Below, one piece after another: positions 37,032-46,105 of a stretch of 64,000 bases of DNA. Made by a program: the position numbers and the translations under genes. Location of the stretch: the NCBI RefSeq assembly GCF_003841485.1, contig NZ_REFY01000007.1, positions 143,984 to 207,983 of the forward strand. Reading direction: 5' to 3'. A model generated the notes under the pieces. The model was given only the letters and a program-made list of their open reading frames with translations, made no database searches and had not been told where the DNA came from. Origin of the DNA: Natrarchaeobius halalkaliphilus. GTDB taxonomy: Archaea; Halobacteriota; Halobacteria; Halobacteriales; Natrialbaceae. Each line of letters starts with the position of its first letter. Within the stretch, counting starts at the first letter, position 1.

Positions 37032-37256
37032 GCGCGAGCCATCCGTTTCGGCGTACCGGAGCTGTCCGAGTGTGACGGCCCTATACCTCATCATCTGATC
37101 GCATGATCGCTGTGTGACAGTTGCGTCGCTCGTCGTCGATATGTGGACCGTGGTCGGACGATTGCTACCGTGGGACCGTTATCTTCAGATGGCCATAGCT
37201 ATCTCGAGCGCCGTAAAAATCAGTGTAGTTGGCACTATCGCTACCCGCTCTCGACA

Positions 37257-38516
37257 CTACGAGGTTTTCGCGACGCCGCCCCGGTCTCCGGTAGCATCGC
37301 CGTCGGCCAGGATATCCGGATTGATATCGATATCGAATATCTCCTCCGGAAGCGAGACCGTTACGCACGTGTTCGGCAGGTCGACGATTCCTGCGATACG
37401 ACTCTCTACTGGTGCCGTACTCAGGATCATGTAGGCCTGCTCTTCGCTGTATCCGAAGTTCGTCATGTAGTCGATCGCATCGAGACAGGCCCGACGCATG
37501 CCGACGTTGGCGTTCTTGTAATGTTGCTTTCCGTCCTCGTCTACGGAGTACCCTTCGAAGACGACGTAGTCGGAGAAGTCCGGATCCATATATCCCGGCT
37601 TGAACATGGCGTAATCGGTTCCCATTTTCTCCATTCCGTCTTTGATGACGTCGACCTTCAGGTCGACCCAGCCAGCCATTTCGATCGCACCACAGAACGT
37701 GATCTCTCCATCTCCCTGTGAGAAGTGGAGGTCTCCGGTGATGAAGTTCGCTCCATCGACGAACACGGGGAGGTACACTCGAGAGCCTCGCCCGAGGTTC
37801 TTGATGTCACAGTTGCCCGCGTTCTCTCGAGGTGGGATCGTTCGGGCCGCCTCCTCTGCGGCCTCTTCTGCGTCGTCGTCGTCCATTCCTCCCAGTAGAA
37901 CGTCGTTGGATTCGGGTGGCAACGCGAGCGGTGGCTGCTCTTCGCGCGTCTCGTGATTGACGGCCGTTTCCGCGTCGGGTCCGCGTTCGATGAGCGCTCG
38001 TTCGCGCTCGTTCCACTCCTCTAAGAGTTCGTGGGACGGTGCCGTCCCGAGAATACCGGGATGAGCACAGCCAGGGAATCGAACATCGTCGATGTGTCGG
38101 CTACTGGCGATTACACCATCTAGCTCCCAGATACTTTTGCGAGCCTCGGGGAAGTGATCCGTGAGGAATCCACCACCGTTTTCTTTGTCGAAAATAGCGT
38201 TGAATCCCCACTCGTGGTCGGGGAACGCACCGAGATCGAGTATGTCGACGATGAGGATATCTCCCGGTTCGGCCCCCGTAACCTCGAACGGACCGCTCAA
38301 GTGGTGGTTCGGGTCGAGCGCCATGTCCCGAATATCGTTGGCGCTGTCGTCGTTGTTTACCTGTCCTCCGGTCCAGTCCATGCATTCGATTCGAACCTTT
38401 TCTCCTGGATCGATCGATGCGACTGGCGGGACGTCGGGATGCCATCGATTGACGATCGGGTCCGGTTGCTCATCCGGCGGTGCCTCTGTGTCTACCTCAA
38501 AGACTGTCTCCGGCAT
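37257..38516 (-). CDS. fmdA: Formamidase (acetamidase/formamidase family)
   Basis: Cytosolic amidase (419 aa) that hydrolyses formamide or acetamide to the acid and ammonia. Family features are VPPVASIDPGEKVRIECMDWTGGQ near the start, PHEWG-like PDHEWGFNAIF, FPGCAHPG (Cys and His region), GSRVYLPVFVDGANFITGDLHFSQGDGEITFCGAIEMAGW and the C-terminal PNTCVTVSLPEEIFD. Length matches the family. It is divergent from a putative amide channel (AmiS/UreI) 466 bases away, so uptake and hydrolysis probably work together to provide nitrogen. An acidic insert (DDDDAEEAAEEAAR) is haloarchaea-like. Confidence 0.9.
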   Translation of the reverse strand: MPETVFEVDTEAPPDEQPDPIVNRWHPDVPPVASIDPGEKVRIECMDWTGGQVNNDDSANDIRDMALDPNHHLSGPFEVTGAEPGDILIVDILDLGAFPDHEWGFNAIFDKENGGGFLTDHFPEARKSIWELDGVIASSRHIDDVRFPGCAHPGILGTAPSHELLEEWNERERALIERGPDAETAVNHETREEQPPLALPPESNDVLLGGMDDDDAEEAAEEAARTIPPRENAGNCDIKNLGRGSRVYLPVFVDGANFITGDLHFSQGDGEITFCGAIEMAGWVDLKVDVIKDGMEKMGTDYAMFKPGYMDPDFSDYVVFEGYSVDEDGKQHYKNANVGMRRACLDAIDYMTNFGYSEEQAYMILSTAPVESRIAGIVDLPNTCVTVSLPEEIFDIDINPDILADGDATGDRGGVAKTS

Positions 38517-38982
38517 GGTGCATGTTCACTGTTCACTTCCCCCTATTTATATTTGTATGTTGAGATTTCGTCATAACTCCCCTTGAGCGATCTTTCATCC
38601 CTCTTCTTTACATAATATGGAATGTTAATTAGTTCGCGGAACACTCGGTTTCCACTCCATGATATGTTAACCAATCAATCGAGCACTCCAGTAGCTAACT
38701 ATCCGGGTGGCTATTCCGGTCGATTGCATTCCAGTCGATCGACTATCTCGCTGGGTGCTGCGGGTGGCTGAGCGTTACAGAAGAGAGTTTCAGTTACCAA
38801 CTCATGATTTGGTAATCCCCTTCATTGTATACGTCGGCGTTACTCTCTGTGGGTAAATTATAAGTAATGTTGTTCCATGTGTTCAATTGACATGCGGCCA
38901 GATTCATCCAGTCGACAGCGAATCGTGTGGGCGCTCGAACAGACACCGTCGGGAGGATCCGAGGTCGAACGGAGGGAAGATC
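38517..38982. promoter_or_regulatory. Divergent control region of formamidase and amide channel
   Basis: This 466-bp stretch has no gene. It holds a 22-bp palindrome at 38794-38815 and a TATA-like gggtaaattataag at 38851-38864 for the channel gene. The leader of the channel gene then has a strong ribosome binding site, ggaggg, at 38971-38976 just before its ATG. Confidence 0.6.
38794..38815. promoter_or_regulatory. 22-bp palindromic operator, copy 1
   Basis: Reads TTACCAA-CTCATGA-TTTGGTAA, an almost perfect palindrome about 40 bases upstream of the TATA element of the amide-channel gene. A sister copy at 46106-46127 is TTACCAG-ATCATAG-TTTGGTAA. Position upstream of the TATA box would suit an activator, or a repressor of the divergent formamidase. 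Confidence 0.65.
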
Positions 38983-39501
38983 ATGGTCTATAGTGTTCTT
39001 GGAATGGGGCTCCTGTTCGTCGGCGGTGTCCTGTTCGTAAACGGGATATGGCTACTCGGCCGTGGCTCCGACGAAGACGTCGCCGTTTTCAACTTCCTTA
39101 CAGGACTAATAACGTTCTTGATCGTGCTCTGGTGGGGGTTCGGTGACGGCTCAGCTGGTACTCCGTTCGATGCGGCCGGTACGATGTTATTTTCCTTCAC
39201 GTATCTGTGGCTCGGCGCGAACGCCTACCGCGGCGTTGCCGATCAGCGGTCGTTCGGCTGGTACTGTGCGTTCGTTGCGATCGTTGCCATCCCGACGGGC
39301 TACCTCGTTCTTTTGGACGGCGATCTCGGACTCACCGCCCTGTGGTGGGTCTGGGCTGCACTCTGGGCGTCCTTTTTCCTGCTGTTAGGATTACAACGAG
39401 ACGAATACACGGCTCCAGTCGGTTGGTTCACGGCGCTCGTCGGCGTTGTTACGGCCGTCTCGGGATATCTCATGGCTGCCGGATTCTGGCCCTGGGCCTG
39501 A
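38983..39501 (+). CDS. amiS: AmiS/UreI-family amide or urea channel
   Basis: A 172-aa integral membrane protein with six predicted helices. Start MVYSVLGMGLLFVGGVLFVNGIWLLG and the WWGFGDG, YLWLGANA and WWVWAALWASFFLLLGLQRDEY segments fit the AmiS/UreI family, which passes short-chain amides or urea. The ATG at 38983 has a clear ribosome binding site (ggaggg); the open frame from 38887 adds a soluble Arg-rich segment and is not used. It is divergent from the formamidase gene, matching amidase-channel pairs in other microbes. Urea is a less likely substrate as no urease is near. Confidence 0.8.
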   Translation: MVYSVLGMGLLFVGGVLFVNGIWLLGRGSDEDVAVFNFLTGLITFLIVLWWGFGDGSAGTPFDAAGTMLFSFTYLWLGANAYRGVADQRSFGWYCAFVAIVAIPTGYLVLLDGDLGLTALWWVWAALWASFFLLLGLQRDEYTAPVGWFTALVGVVTAVSGYLMAAGFWPWA

Positions 39502-39515
39502 GGTATCCAGGCTGG

Positions 39516-41444
39516 TCAGGCCAGCGATTCCTCGGCGTACACCCGATCGTACGACTCCGGTAATACCGCGGCGTCTTCGTGTAATAACGCGAGTACGAGA
39601 TACTCAACATGGGATCGGAAATAGTCGATGAGTTCTGCGATCCGGTCTGCGTCGATCGCTTCGAGGGAATCCAGCAGTATCATCGGAACGACTTCCTGAA
39701 CATCGTGGGTCAGGTAGCCGGCCAGCGCCACGACGAGTCCGACGACCTCTCGTTCACTTTCGCTCAGGTGCGTCACCTCGTCTTCGTAGGCGGTTCCGTC
39801 GTCGTCCGTTCGAACGATGTGCAGCGGAAACGTCGTCTTATCGTCGTGCGTTCGCCGCTCGATCCAGACCCGCTCGATGTTCTCGTACGCGAGACGATCC
39901 AGAACCGCTTCACTGTGCGTGTTGAACGTCTCGATGACGTCTCTTTCAATGGTTTCGGCGCGCGATCGGAGCGAGGTAATGCGCTCCGTGATATCTCCAC
40001 GACGTGTCTCGAGATCAGTTGACTTGCTTACCCGGTACTCGATTTCGGTAATTTCGTCTTCGAGCTCACGGAGTTCCTGTTCGGTCTGTCCCCGATTGTA
40101 CTCCAGTTCGCTCAGTCGTTCGTAGTCGCTGTGGGTTTCGTCTGCGATGGTGTCTATCGACTCGAGCGTCTCCCGGTGTTCGGAAACCTCCTCACGCAAG
40201 CGATCTGCCTTTTTCGCCAGCGTTTCGATCGACTCGGATCGTCGCTCGAGTTCGCGTTCGAGATCCGCCTTGCGCGATCGGAGCTCCTGGCGTTTTTCCA
40301 TCCGGCGCTGGATGGAGTCGTATCGAGAGCGTCGTTCCGCGAGCGTTTCTCGAAGTTCTTCGCGTTCGTTTCGTTTGGATTCGACCAGTCGTTCCAGTTC
40401 GTCGAGACGAGCCGTGATCGCTTGGCGCTCGATGTCGCTACCACAGGTCCAACACTCGATGGATTGACTCATCGGATCCAGACGATCGATCGTTTCGTCG
40501 CTGACGGCGAGTTCGGATACGATCTTGCTCTCTCCGTCCAGCACCTGTCTGTTTTGGGACCGAATCGTCGAGAGTTCGGTGATCGTTTTCGAGAGCTCCG
40601 ATTCGCGTCCCTGGAGTCGTTCGATCTCTCCCTGGATTTCGCGCTGTTTAGCTTCGCGAACGTCGATCTCGGAAAGTGATTCCTGGACGGTCTCGAGTTC
40701 GCCCGCTAACTCGTCGCGAATCGATCGTTGTGTTTCCAGTTCGGATTTCGTCTCCTCTCGGTGTATCCGGAGCTCTTCGATCCGTTCGAGTACGGATTCT
40801 GCGTGCTCGACGTTTTCGTCGTCGCTCGCTTCTGGCTCGAGTTGGCTTCGGACGGCGTCGAGGTTCGCTGTGATCTCCTCGAGGCGGTTCTCGAGTTCGG
40901 TTCGCTTTTGTTCGAGCGCCGGCAGTCGTTTTCGATCGCGTTCGATTTCGTTCAACTGTTCGTCTAGCTGCGTACGCTCGGACTGGAGTTCGTTGATCTG
41001 TCGCGTCAACGTCTCCGTGTCGATCGGAGCGAGCAGGAGATCAGCGAGCTCGTCGCCCGCCCTGACCGCACGCCTGAGGGCGTTGTCTTCGAGTAGGCAC
41101 ACGAAGAGGTCGATCAGTTCGTCGGCGTCGCTGTAGGTGTTCCCTTCGGTTCGAACGCCAGTTTGGGTCCGCTCGTATCGTCGTTCGTAGGTCTCCCCAC
41201 CGATAGTCATCGAAACGTGGCCGCGATCTGCGTCCCGTTTCAGTACGCCTGCCGTCCCTCCGAGTCCCCCGGCTGCGGCTCGAAGCAACGACGTTCGGTT
41301 AGTCGCGTTTTGACCGGTGAGAATCGTTACACCCGGGGATAGGCGTAGATCAGTCGAATCGATTCCACCGACGTTCGTGACCTCGATAGATACTTCGGAG
41401 GATGATGAGGCGAACTGTTCCTCTCGATCGTTACTGCTCTCCAT
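39516..41444 (-). CDS. Archaea-specific SMC-related protein (Sph3-type)
   Basis: A 642-aa SMC/Rad50-like protein. The N-terminus has a Walker A-like GVTILTGQNATNRTSLLRAA (about 36-56), with Asn-Arg-Thr in place of the usual Gly-Lys-Ser/Thr. Long coiled coils flank a central CxxC hook, IECWTCGSD (about 333), as in Rad50. The C-terminal part carries the signature HLSESEREVVGLVVALAG and a D-loop-like VVPMILLDSLEAID. Proteins of this type sit next to rdfA in several haloarchaea; here the rdfA homologue is divergent, 129 bases away. A role in chromosome organisation or cell-shape control is inferred. Confidence 0.82.
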   Translation of the reverse strand: MESSNDREEQFASSSSEVSIEVTNVGGIDSTDLRLSPGVTILTGQNATNRTSLLRAAAGGLGGTAGVLKRDADRGHVSMTIGGETYERRYERTQTGVRTEGNTYSDADELIDLFVCLLEDNALRRAVRAGDELADLLLAPIDTETLTRQINELQSERTQLDEQLNEIERDRKRLPALEQKRTELENRLEEITANLDAVRSQLEPEASDDENVEHAESVLERIEELRIHREETKSELETQRSIRDELAGELETVQESLSEIDVREAKQREIQGEIERLQGRESELSKTITELSTIRSQNRQVLDGESKIVSELAVSDETIDRLDPMSQSIECWTCGSDIERQAITARLDELERLVESKRNEREELRETLAERRSRYDSIQRRMEKRQELRSRKADLERELERRSESIETLAKKADRLREEVSEHRETLESIDTIADETHSDYERLSELEYNRGQTEQELRELEDEITEIEYRVSKSTDLETRRGDITERITSLRSRAETIERDVIETFNTHSEAVLDRLAYENIERVWIERRTHDDKTTFPLHIVRTDDDGTAYEDEVTHLSESEREVVGLVVALAGYLTHDVQEVVPMILLDSLEAIDADRIAELIDYFRSHVEYLVLALLHEDAAVLPESYDRVYAEESLA

Positions 41445-41573
41445 ATAATTACCCGTAGTATAGCGCCCATCTCTTTAAATGATTTGCTTGGTACGGTACG
41501 CTGGCAAGCCCGACGATGATCTGTTGTCGGCGTAACCGGAACTGGTTTTTCATCCGCGTTCGAACACGACTGT

Positions 41574-42236
41574 ATGGATCAGGGTACGAACCTCCCTCAC
41601 GAGGGCGACGCGGATCCGACGGAGCCTACTGATTGCTGTAAGGTGGGACGAGTCGCTCTGGCGTTCGACGTTACCGAGGCCGTCACTCAGCTCGCACGCG
41701 ATCGACGTAGCGGCGATAGTTATCGAACGCTCGCAGAACAGTTCAACAAAGATTTGATCGAGAGCGCGCTGGAACGTGCCGATATCGAGAGCGACCGATC
41801 AATTCACGCGGCGTTGGTCGGGGACGATATCGCGACCGAAGTGTATCGCCTCTTTCGAACTGATAGTGACTCCGACGTCCGTCGAGCGGAGGTCCGTGCC
41901 CGGCTTTCCGATGCGGGAGTCGACGTCGATCGTCTCGAGTCCGCGCTCGTGTCTCACGTGACGATCCGGTCGCACCTCACGGAGTGTGTGACCGTCGAGG
42001 TCGACGAGTCACCACCTTCGTTCGAACGAACCGTCAACACCACGCAGTGGGCTCATACGCGCGCATCGAACGTCATCCAGAGCACGCTCGATCGGGCAGT
42101 CGATCACGGTCACCTTCGGACCGGCCCACTCGAAGCCGAGCTATCGGTACGGGTAACGTGTACGGTGTGTGGCGATTCGTTCTATCTCACGGACCTGCTC
42201 GACCAGCGACGCTGCTCGTGTCATCACGATCGATGA
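41574..42236 (+). CDS. rdfA: Rod-determining factor RdfA-family protein
   Basis: A 220-aa protein of the RdfA family, known in Haloferax to determine rod versus disc cell shape. Seen are CCKVGRVALAFDVTEA near the start, SYRTLAEQFNKDLIESALERA, a middle HVTIRSHLTECVTVE, and a C-terminal zinc-like CTVCG...RRCSCHH. It is divergent from an SMC-related gene; that pairing is typical. The species-specific copy number of RdfA paralogues is unknown, so this may not be the main shape regulator. Confidence 0.85.
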   Translation: MDQGTNLPHEGDADPTEPTDCCKVGRVALAFDVTEAVTQLARDRRSGDSYRTLAEQFNKDLIESALERADIESDRSIHAALVGDDIATEVYRLFRTDSDSDVRRAEVRARLSDAGVDVDRLESALVSHVTIRSHLTECVTVEVDESPPSFERTVNTTQWAHTRASNVIQSTLDRAVDHGHLRTGPLEAELSVRVTCTVCGDSFYLTDLLDQRRCSCHHDR

Positions 42237-42288
42237 CCGCCGCCAAAATACTATATACTCATAGAGAATACGATTCACCGTCCTTGCG

Positions 42289-44247
42289 ATGGTCACGGAA
42301 CACGGTACCGATCAGCGCCACAGAATCCCGCCACCGGAGGAGTTCGTCGATCAGGCGAACGTTTCCGATCCGTCGATATACGACGCATTCGACGAGCGCT
42401 GGCCCGACTGCTGGGAGCGGGCGACGTCGCTTCTCTCGTGGGATCGACCGTACACCGAGATCCTAGAACGGATAGAGCAGCCGCCGTACCGGCGGTGGTT
42501 CTCCGATGGCACGCTGAACGCCTGCTACAACTGCGTCGATCGACACGTCGAAGCGGGCAGAGGTGACGAGCCTGCACTGCGATGGGTTCGCGAAACAGGT
42601 GACCGTCGAACGTACACGTATGCGGACCTCGAGCGGGAGGTAAACGCCGTCGCGGCCGTGCTACGGGATCTCGGCGTGTCCGCCGGTGATCCCGTCGGGG
42701 TCTACATGCCGCGTCTTCCGGAGCTACCCATAACGATGCTCGCAGCAGCTCGACTCGGCGCGCCTCACATGGTGGTTTTCGCGGAGTATTCCCCGTCCAT
42801 GGTCGCTTCGTTCATCCGTGAAACCGGTGTCGAGACACTCGTCACTGCGGACGGGTACTCTCGGAACGGGGAGTTCCGTGACCTGGCCTCGAGCGCGGAA
42901 AACGCTATCGAGAGCGTCGATCACGACGTGACCGTCGTTTCGACGACCCGAACGGATGAACCCGATACCGACACTGTCGGACTGGACTTCGACGCGCTTC
43001 GGGCTGCGTCTCGCGGACGGACGGTAGAGCCAGTGACGAGAACGAGCACTGATCGGCTGTTCGTCACCTACGCATCCGGACCGACGGGTACCCCGACCGG
43101 CATGACGCATCTGATCGGATCGTACCTGTCGTACGTCGCCTGGACCACGTACGCGGTTCTCGACGTGAAACCGAAGGACACGCTGTGGTGTCCCGCGGGT
43201 ATCGAGTGGATCACCGGTCACTCCTACGTCGTATACGGACCGCTCGTACTCGGTGCGACGACGATTCTGTACGAGGGGGCGTCCGACTATCCCGACCCTC
43301 ACCGACCCTGGGAGATCATCGAGAACAACGACGTCAACCAGTTCTATACGACCCCGACGGCGATTCGGACGTTTATGGATTGGGGTGGAGAGTATCCGAC
43401 AGCGCACGACCGCTCGTCGCTTCGCCTGCTCGGCACGGTCGGCCAGCGAATCGAACCCGAGACCTGGCGGTGGTTTTACGAACACGTCGGGAACGAACGC
43501 TGTCCGATCGTCGACACGTGGTATCAGGCCGAGACGGGCGGAATCACCCTTTCGACGCTGCCGGGTATCTGTGCGATGAAGCCGGGATCAGTCGGACCAC
43601 CGCTTCCGGGGATCGATGTCGCTGTCGTCGATGCGATCGGAGACCCTGTCGAATCCGGCGATGCGGGCTATCTCACGTTCGAACGACCGTGGCCGGGGTT
43701 CTTCCGACCAGTCGGCTCCACCGATCAGGCAGAACGCTACTGGACCGAGTTCGGTCATCCGGACGATCGGTGGATATACTTCGCCAAAGACGGTGCCCTC
43801 CGTGACGAGGAGTACATCACCGTTCTCGGTCGGTTAGACGATATCATCAACATCGGCTATCACAGCAAGAACCGCGTTCACACCAGCGAGATCGAACGGA
43901 CGATTCTCGATCTCGAGGCGGTCGAAGACGTCGCGGTCGTCTGTGGCACACACGAGATCAAAGGCGAAGCACCGTACGCCTTCGTCGTCCCTGTGGATCG
44001 ATCCTCGAGTGATATCCACGAAACGATAGCCGAAACCGTCCGACTCGACCTCGCCGCTCAAGCGTGTCCGGAAGCCTGTTATCTCGTTCCCGAACTTCCC
44101 CGAACATACTCGGGGAGCGTGCTTCGGCAGGTGCTTACGGATCTCCTCGACGGCGAGTACCTCGGGGATACGGACATGCTTCGAAACCCGGGTGTACTCG
44201 ATCACATCGCCGTCGAAATCAGACAAAATCATTCTTCCACTCGGTGA
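42289..44247 (+). CDS. Acetyl-CoA-synthetase-like protein lacking catalytic lysine
   Basis: A 652-aa member of the acetate/propionate-CoA ligase branch of the adenylate-forming superfamily (WFSDGTLNACYNCVDRHVE, WYQAETGG, GRLDDIINIGYHSKNRVH are diagnostic). Two sites deviate. The phosphate-binding loop, normally with two Lys, reads YASGPTGTPTG, and the C-terminal SGK motif with the catalytic Lys reads YSGSVLRQ (about residue 611). It probably cannot form acyl-adenylate normally, so a regulatory or altered role is possible. The gene is 41 bases upstream of... its start follows a TATA-like actatatactc at 42249. The next gene, a chaperonin subunit, follows in the same direction. Confidence 0.85.
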   Translation: MVTEHGTDQRHRIPPPEEFVDQANVSDPSIYDAFDERWPDCWERATSLLSWDRPYTEILERIEQPPYRRWFSDGTLNACYNCVDRHVEAGRGDEPALRWVRETGDRRTYTYADLEREVNAVAAVLRDLGVSAGDPVGVYMPRLPELPITMLAAARLGAPHMVVFAEYSPSMVASFIRETGVETLVTADGYSRNGEFRDLASSAENAIESVDHDVTVVSTTRTDEPDTDTVGLDFDALRAASRGRTVEPVTRTSTDRLFVTYASGPTGTPTGMTHLIGSYLSYVAWTTYAVLDVKPKDTLWCPAGIEWITGHSYVVYGPLVLGATTILYEGASDYPDPHRPWEIIENNDVNQFYTTPTAIRTFMDWGGEYPTAHDRSSLRLLGTVGQRIEPETWRWFYEHVGNERCPIVDTWYQAETGGITLSTLPGICAMKPGSVGPPLPGIDVAVVDAIGDPVESGDAGYLTFERPWPGFFRPVGSTDQAERYWTEFGHPDDRWIYFAKDGALRDEEYITVLGRLDDIINIGYHSKNRVHTSEIERTILDLEAVEDVAVVCGTHEIKGEAPYAFVVPVDRSSSDIHETIAETVRLDLAAQACPEACYLVPELPRTYSGSVLRQVLTDLLDGEYLGDTDMLRNPGVLDHIAVEIRQNHSSTR

Positions 44248-44351
44248 AACCGTCGTTCGACCCCCTCGAGCCGGTTACTGTTGCAGCCTTCGACCCGCCC
44301 ACGACGATGCATTTTATAATGGTGGACTCGGTAGATATTCGAGAACACACC

Positions 44352-46043
44352 ATGGTGGACAATGACGTGTCCCCGGAGTCACTCGTATCGACTGCTACGA
44401 GGGATACAAGCGAGACCCGGGAGTCGAACTTCGACGCCGGAACCCAGCTTGCCGAGACTGTTCGATCGACGCTCGGCCCGAACGGACTCGACAAGATGCT
44501 GGTCTCGAACGGAACGGTCGTCGTCACGAACGATGGTGCGAGCATTCTGAATCGCCTCGACATCTCACATCCGGTCGCAACGCTCATCGTCGAAGTCGCT
44601 GAACAGCAGGATGTGACCGCTGGCGACGGGACGACGACCGCGGTGGTCCTCGCCGGCGAACTCCTGTCGAAGGCAGACTCGTTGCTCGAAAAGGGGCTAC
44701 ACCCAGCAAAGATTACCGAGGGATACCAGATCGCCGCGTCGCATGTGGTTTCCCTCCTCGACAAGAGAACCGTCTCGATCGATTTCGACGACGATCGCCG
44801 GCTTCGGGATATCGCACGAACGGTCGTTACCGGGAAGTGGGACGAGTCGGGAACTGAGTTTCTCGCAGACCGGGCCGTCGAGACCGTTCGTTCGATCGAG
44901 CGTGACGGTCGGATCGGCTTCGAGCGGATCACTCGGAAGACGATCCCTGGTGGATCGTTCTACGACTCGCAGGTTATCGACGGGCTCGTCATCGACATGG
45001 AGGAGTCCTCGACGAGCGTCGTCTCGCCGGGGATCGATCTCCCGCGGCGACTCGAGGACGCTACCGTTGCACTGGTCGACGAGGAACTCTCGGTCGAGAC
45101 AGCCCAGGGAATCGGTGCCGTGAGTGTGACGTCCTACGACGAATTCGAGGCCCTTCAGGGATACGAACGGGAGATATACGACCAGTACGCCGAGGCGATC
45201 ACGGCCGTCGGTGCGGACGTCGTCTTCTGTCAGCAATCGATCGACGAACCGGTCCGATACTCGCTTGCCGAATCGGGTGTCCTCTCGGTCGAACGAACAC
45301 GACGGGACGAACTACACAAACTGGCGCGAGCGACCGGTGCCAGGGCGGCTCCGATCGACGACCTAGATCGTGCGAGGGTCGGTACCGCATCGATCGTCGA
45401 ACGACAGTCGCTCGGATCGACCGAGATCACGATAGTCTCCGGATTCGAGGCGTTCGATCAGGTGTCGGTTCTGTTTCGCGGCGGAACCGAACACGTCGCA
45501 GCCGAGACGAAGCGAATGCTCGACAACTGTTTTTTCGCCCTAAAACTCGCTCTCGAGGACGAAGCGGTGATTCCCGGCGGTGGTGCCACCGAAGTCTCCC
45601 TTGCACGCGAACTCAGATCCGAGGCGACGGCCCGATCCGGGACGGAACAACTCGCCATCGAGGCGTTTGCGGACGTCCTCGAGACGGTTCCGAAAACGCT
45701 CGCCGAGAGCAGCGGGCTGGATCCCATCGATACCCTACTCGAGTTACGGACCGCACACCACGACGGCAGGCACACTGCTGGATTAGATCTCGACCGCGGC
45801 ACGGTCGTCGATATGATCGATCACGGTGTACTCGAGCCCCTGCACGTCAAGCGACAGGCTATCTCGAGCGCTGCTGAGGCGGCGAATCTGGTCACTCGTA
45901 TCGACGGTACGATCGCGCTAGATGGCGAACTCGGCGGTCACGATCACGGTCACGACCACGATCACGGTCCCGGCAACGTCGTACACAGCACTGAGGGGTA
46001 CCCCTGGGCCGTGGGCCACTCGATGGGTCACGATCACGGCTGA
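44352..46043 (+). CDS. Thermosome-like (group II chaperonin) subunit with His-rich tail
   Basis: A 563-aa chaperonin subunit (CCT/thermosome family). ATP motifs GDGTTTAVV (about 85-93), NDGASILNRL and GGGATEVSLA are present, and the N-terminal ARTLGP-type segment reads RSTLGPNGLDKMLV. The C-terminus, which in thermosomes is usually Gly/Met-rich, is replaced by an Asp/His/Gly tail with nine His (GGHDHGHDHDHG...SMGHDHG), suggesting metal binding. A TATA-like tttataatgg at 44310-44319 supports the ATG at 44352. The protein is likely an accessory paralogue, not the housekeeping subunit. It lies 104 bases after the CoA-ligase-like gene. Confidence 0.88.
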   Translation: MVDNDVSPESLVSTATRDTSETRESNFDAGTQLAETVRSTLGPNGLDKMLVSNGTVVVTNDGASILNRLDISHPVATLIVEVAEQQDVTAGDGTTTAVVLAGELLSKADSLLEKGLHPAKITEGYQIAASHVVSLLDKRTVSIDFDDDRRLRDIARTVVTGKWDESGTEFLADRAVETVRSIERDGRIGFERITRKTIPGGSFYDSQVIDGLVIDMEESSTSVVSPGIDLPRRLEDATVALVDEELSVETAQGIGAVSVTSYDEFEALQGYEREIYDQYAEAITAVGADVVFCQQSIDEPVRYSLAESGVLSVERTRRDELHKLARATGARAAPIDDLDRARVGTASIVERQSLGSTEITIVSGFEAFDQVSVLFRGGTEHVAAETKRMLDNCFFALKLALEDEAVIPGGGATEVSLARELRSEATARSGTEQLAIEAFADVLETVPKTLAESSGLDPIDTLLELRTAHHDGRHTAGLDLDRGTVVDMIDHGVLEPLHVKRQAISSAAEAANLVTRIDGTIALDGELGGHDHGHDHDHGPGNVVHSTEGYPWAVGHSMGHDHG

Positions 46044-46105
46044 TCGCTCGTTCGAGGTGTGGATCTCGTGACCGCCGCATCGTAACGTTGCGCTGTGTCC
46101 ATTGC

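Larger units (their letters stand above)
35626..37040. other. Predicted replication origin (oriC-like) beside orc1
   Basis: A 1.4-kb non-coding region upstream of orc1. Two ORB-like repeats in minus orientation (35635-35652 and 35675-35700) are followed by an AT-rich segment (about 35985-36080), then seven in plus orientation (starting 36242, 36322, 36546, 36600, 36655, 36876, 37011). This ORB-DUE-ORB layout is characteristic of archaeal origins. Longer frames here (e.g. minus 36350-36880) read through the repeats and are rejected as genes. Confidence 0.85.

Noticed and set aside
42289..44247. Pseudogene call for the CoA-ligase-like gene
   Set aside because: The frame is intact over 652 residues with the core motifs kept; only lysine positions are replaced, which suggests functional change, not decay.
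44064..44351. N-terminal extension of the chaperonin frame
   Set aside because: It overlaps the end of the preceding gene, is Arg/Ser-rich and unlike chaperonins; a TATA element and the ATG at 44352 give the normal family start.
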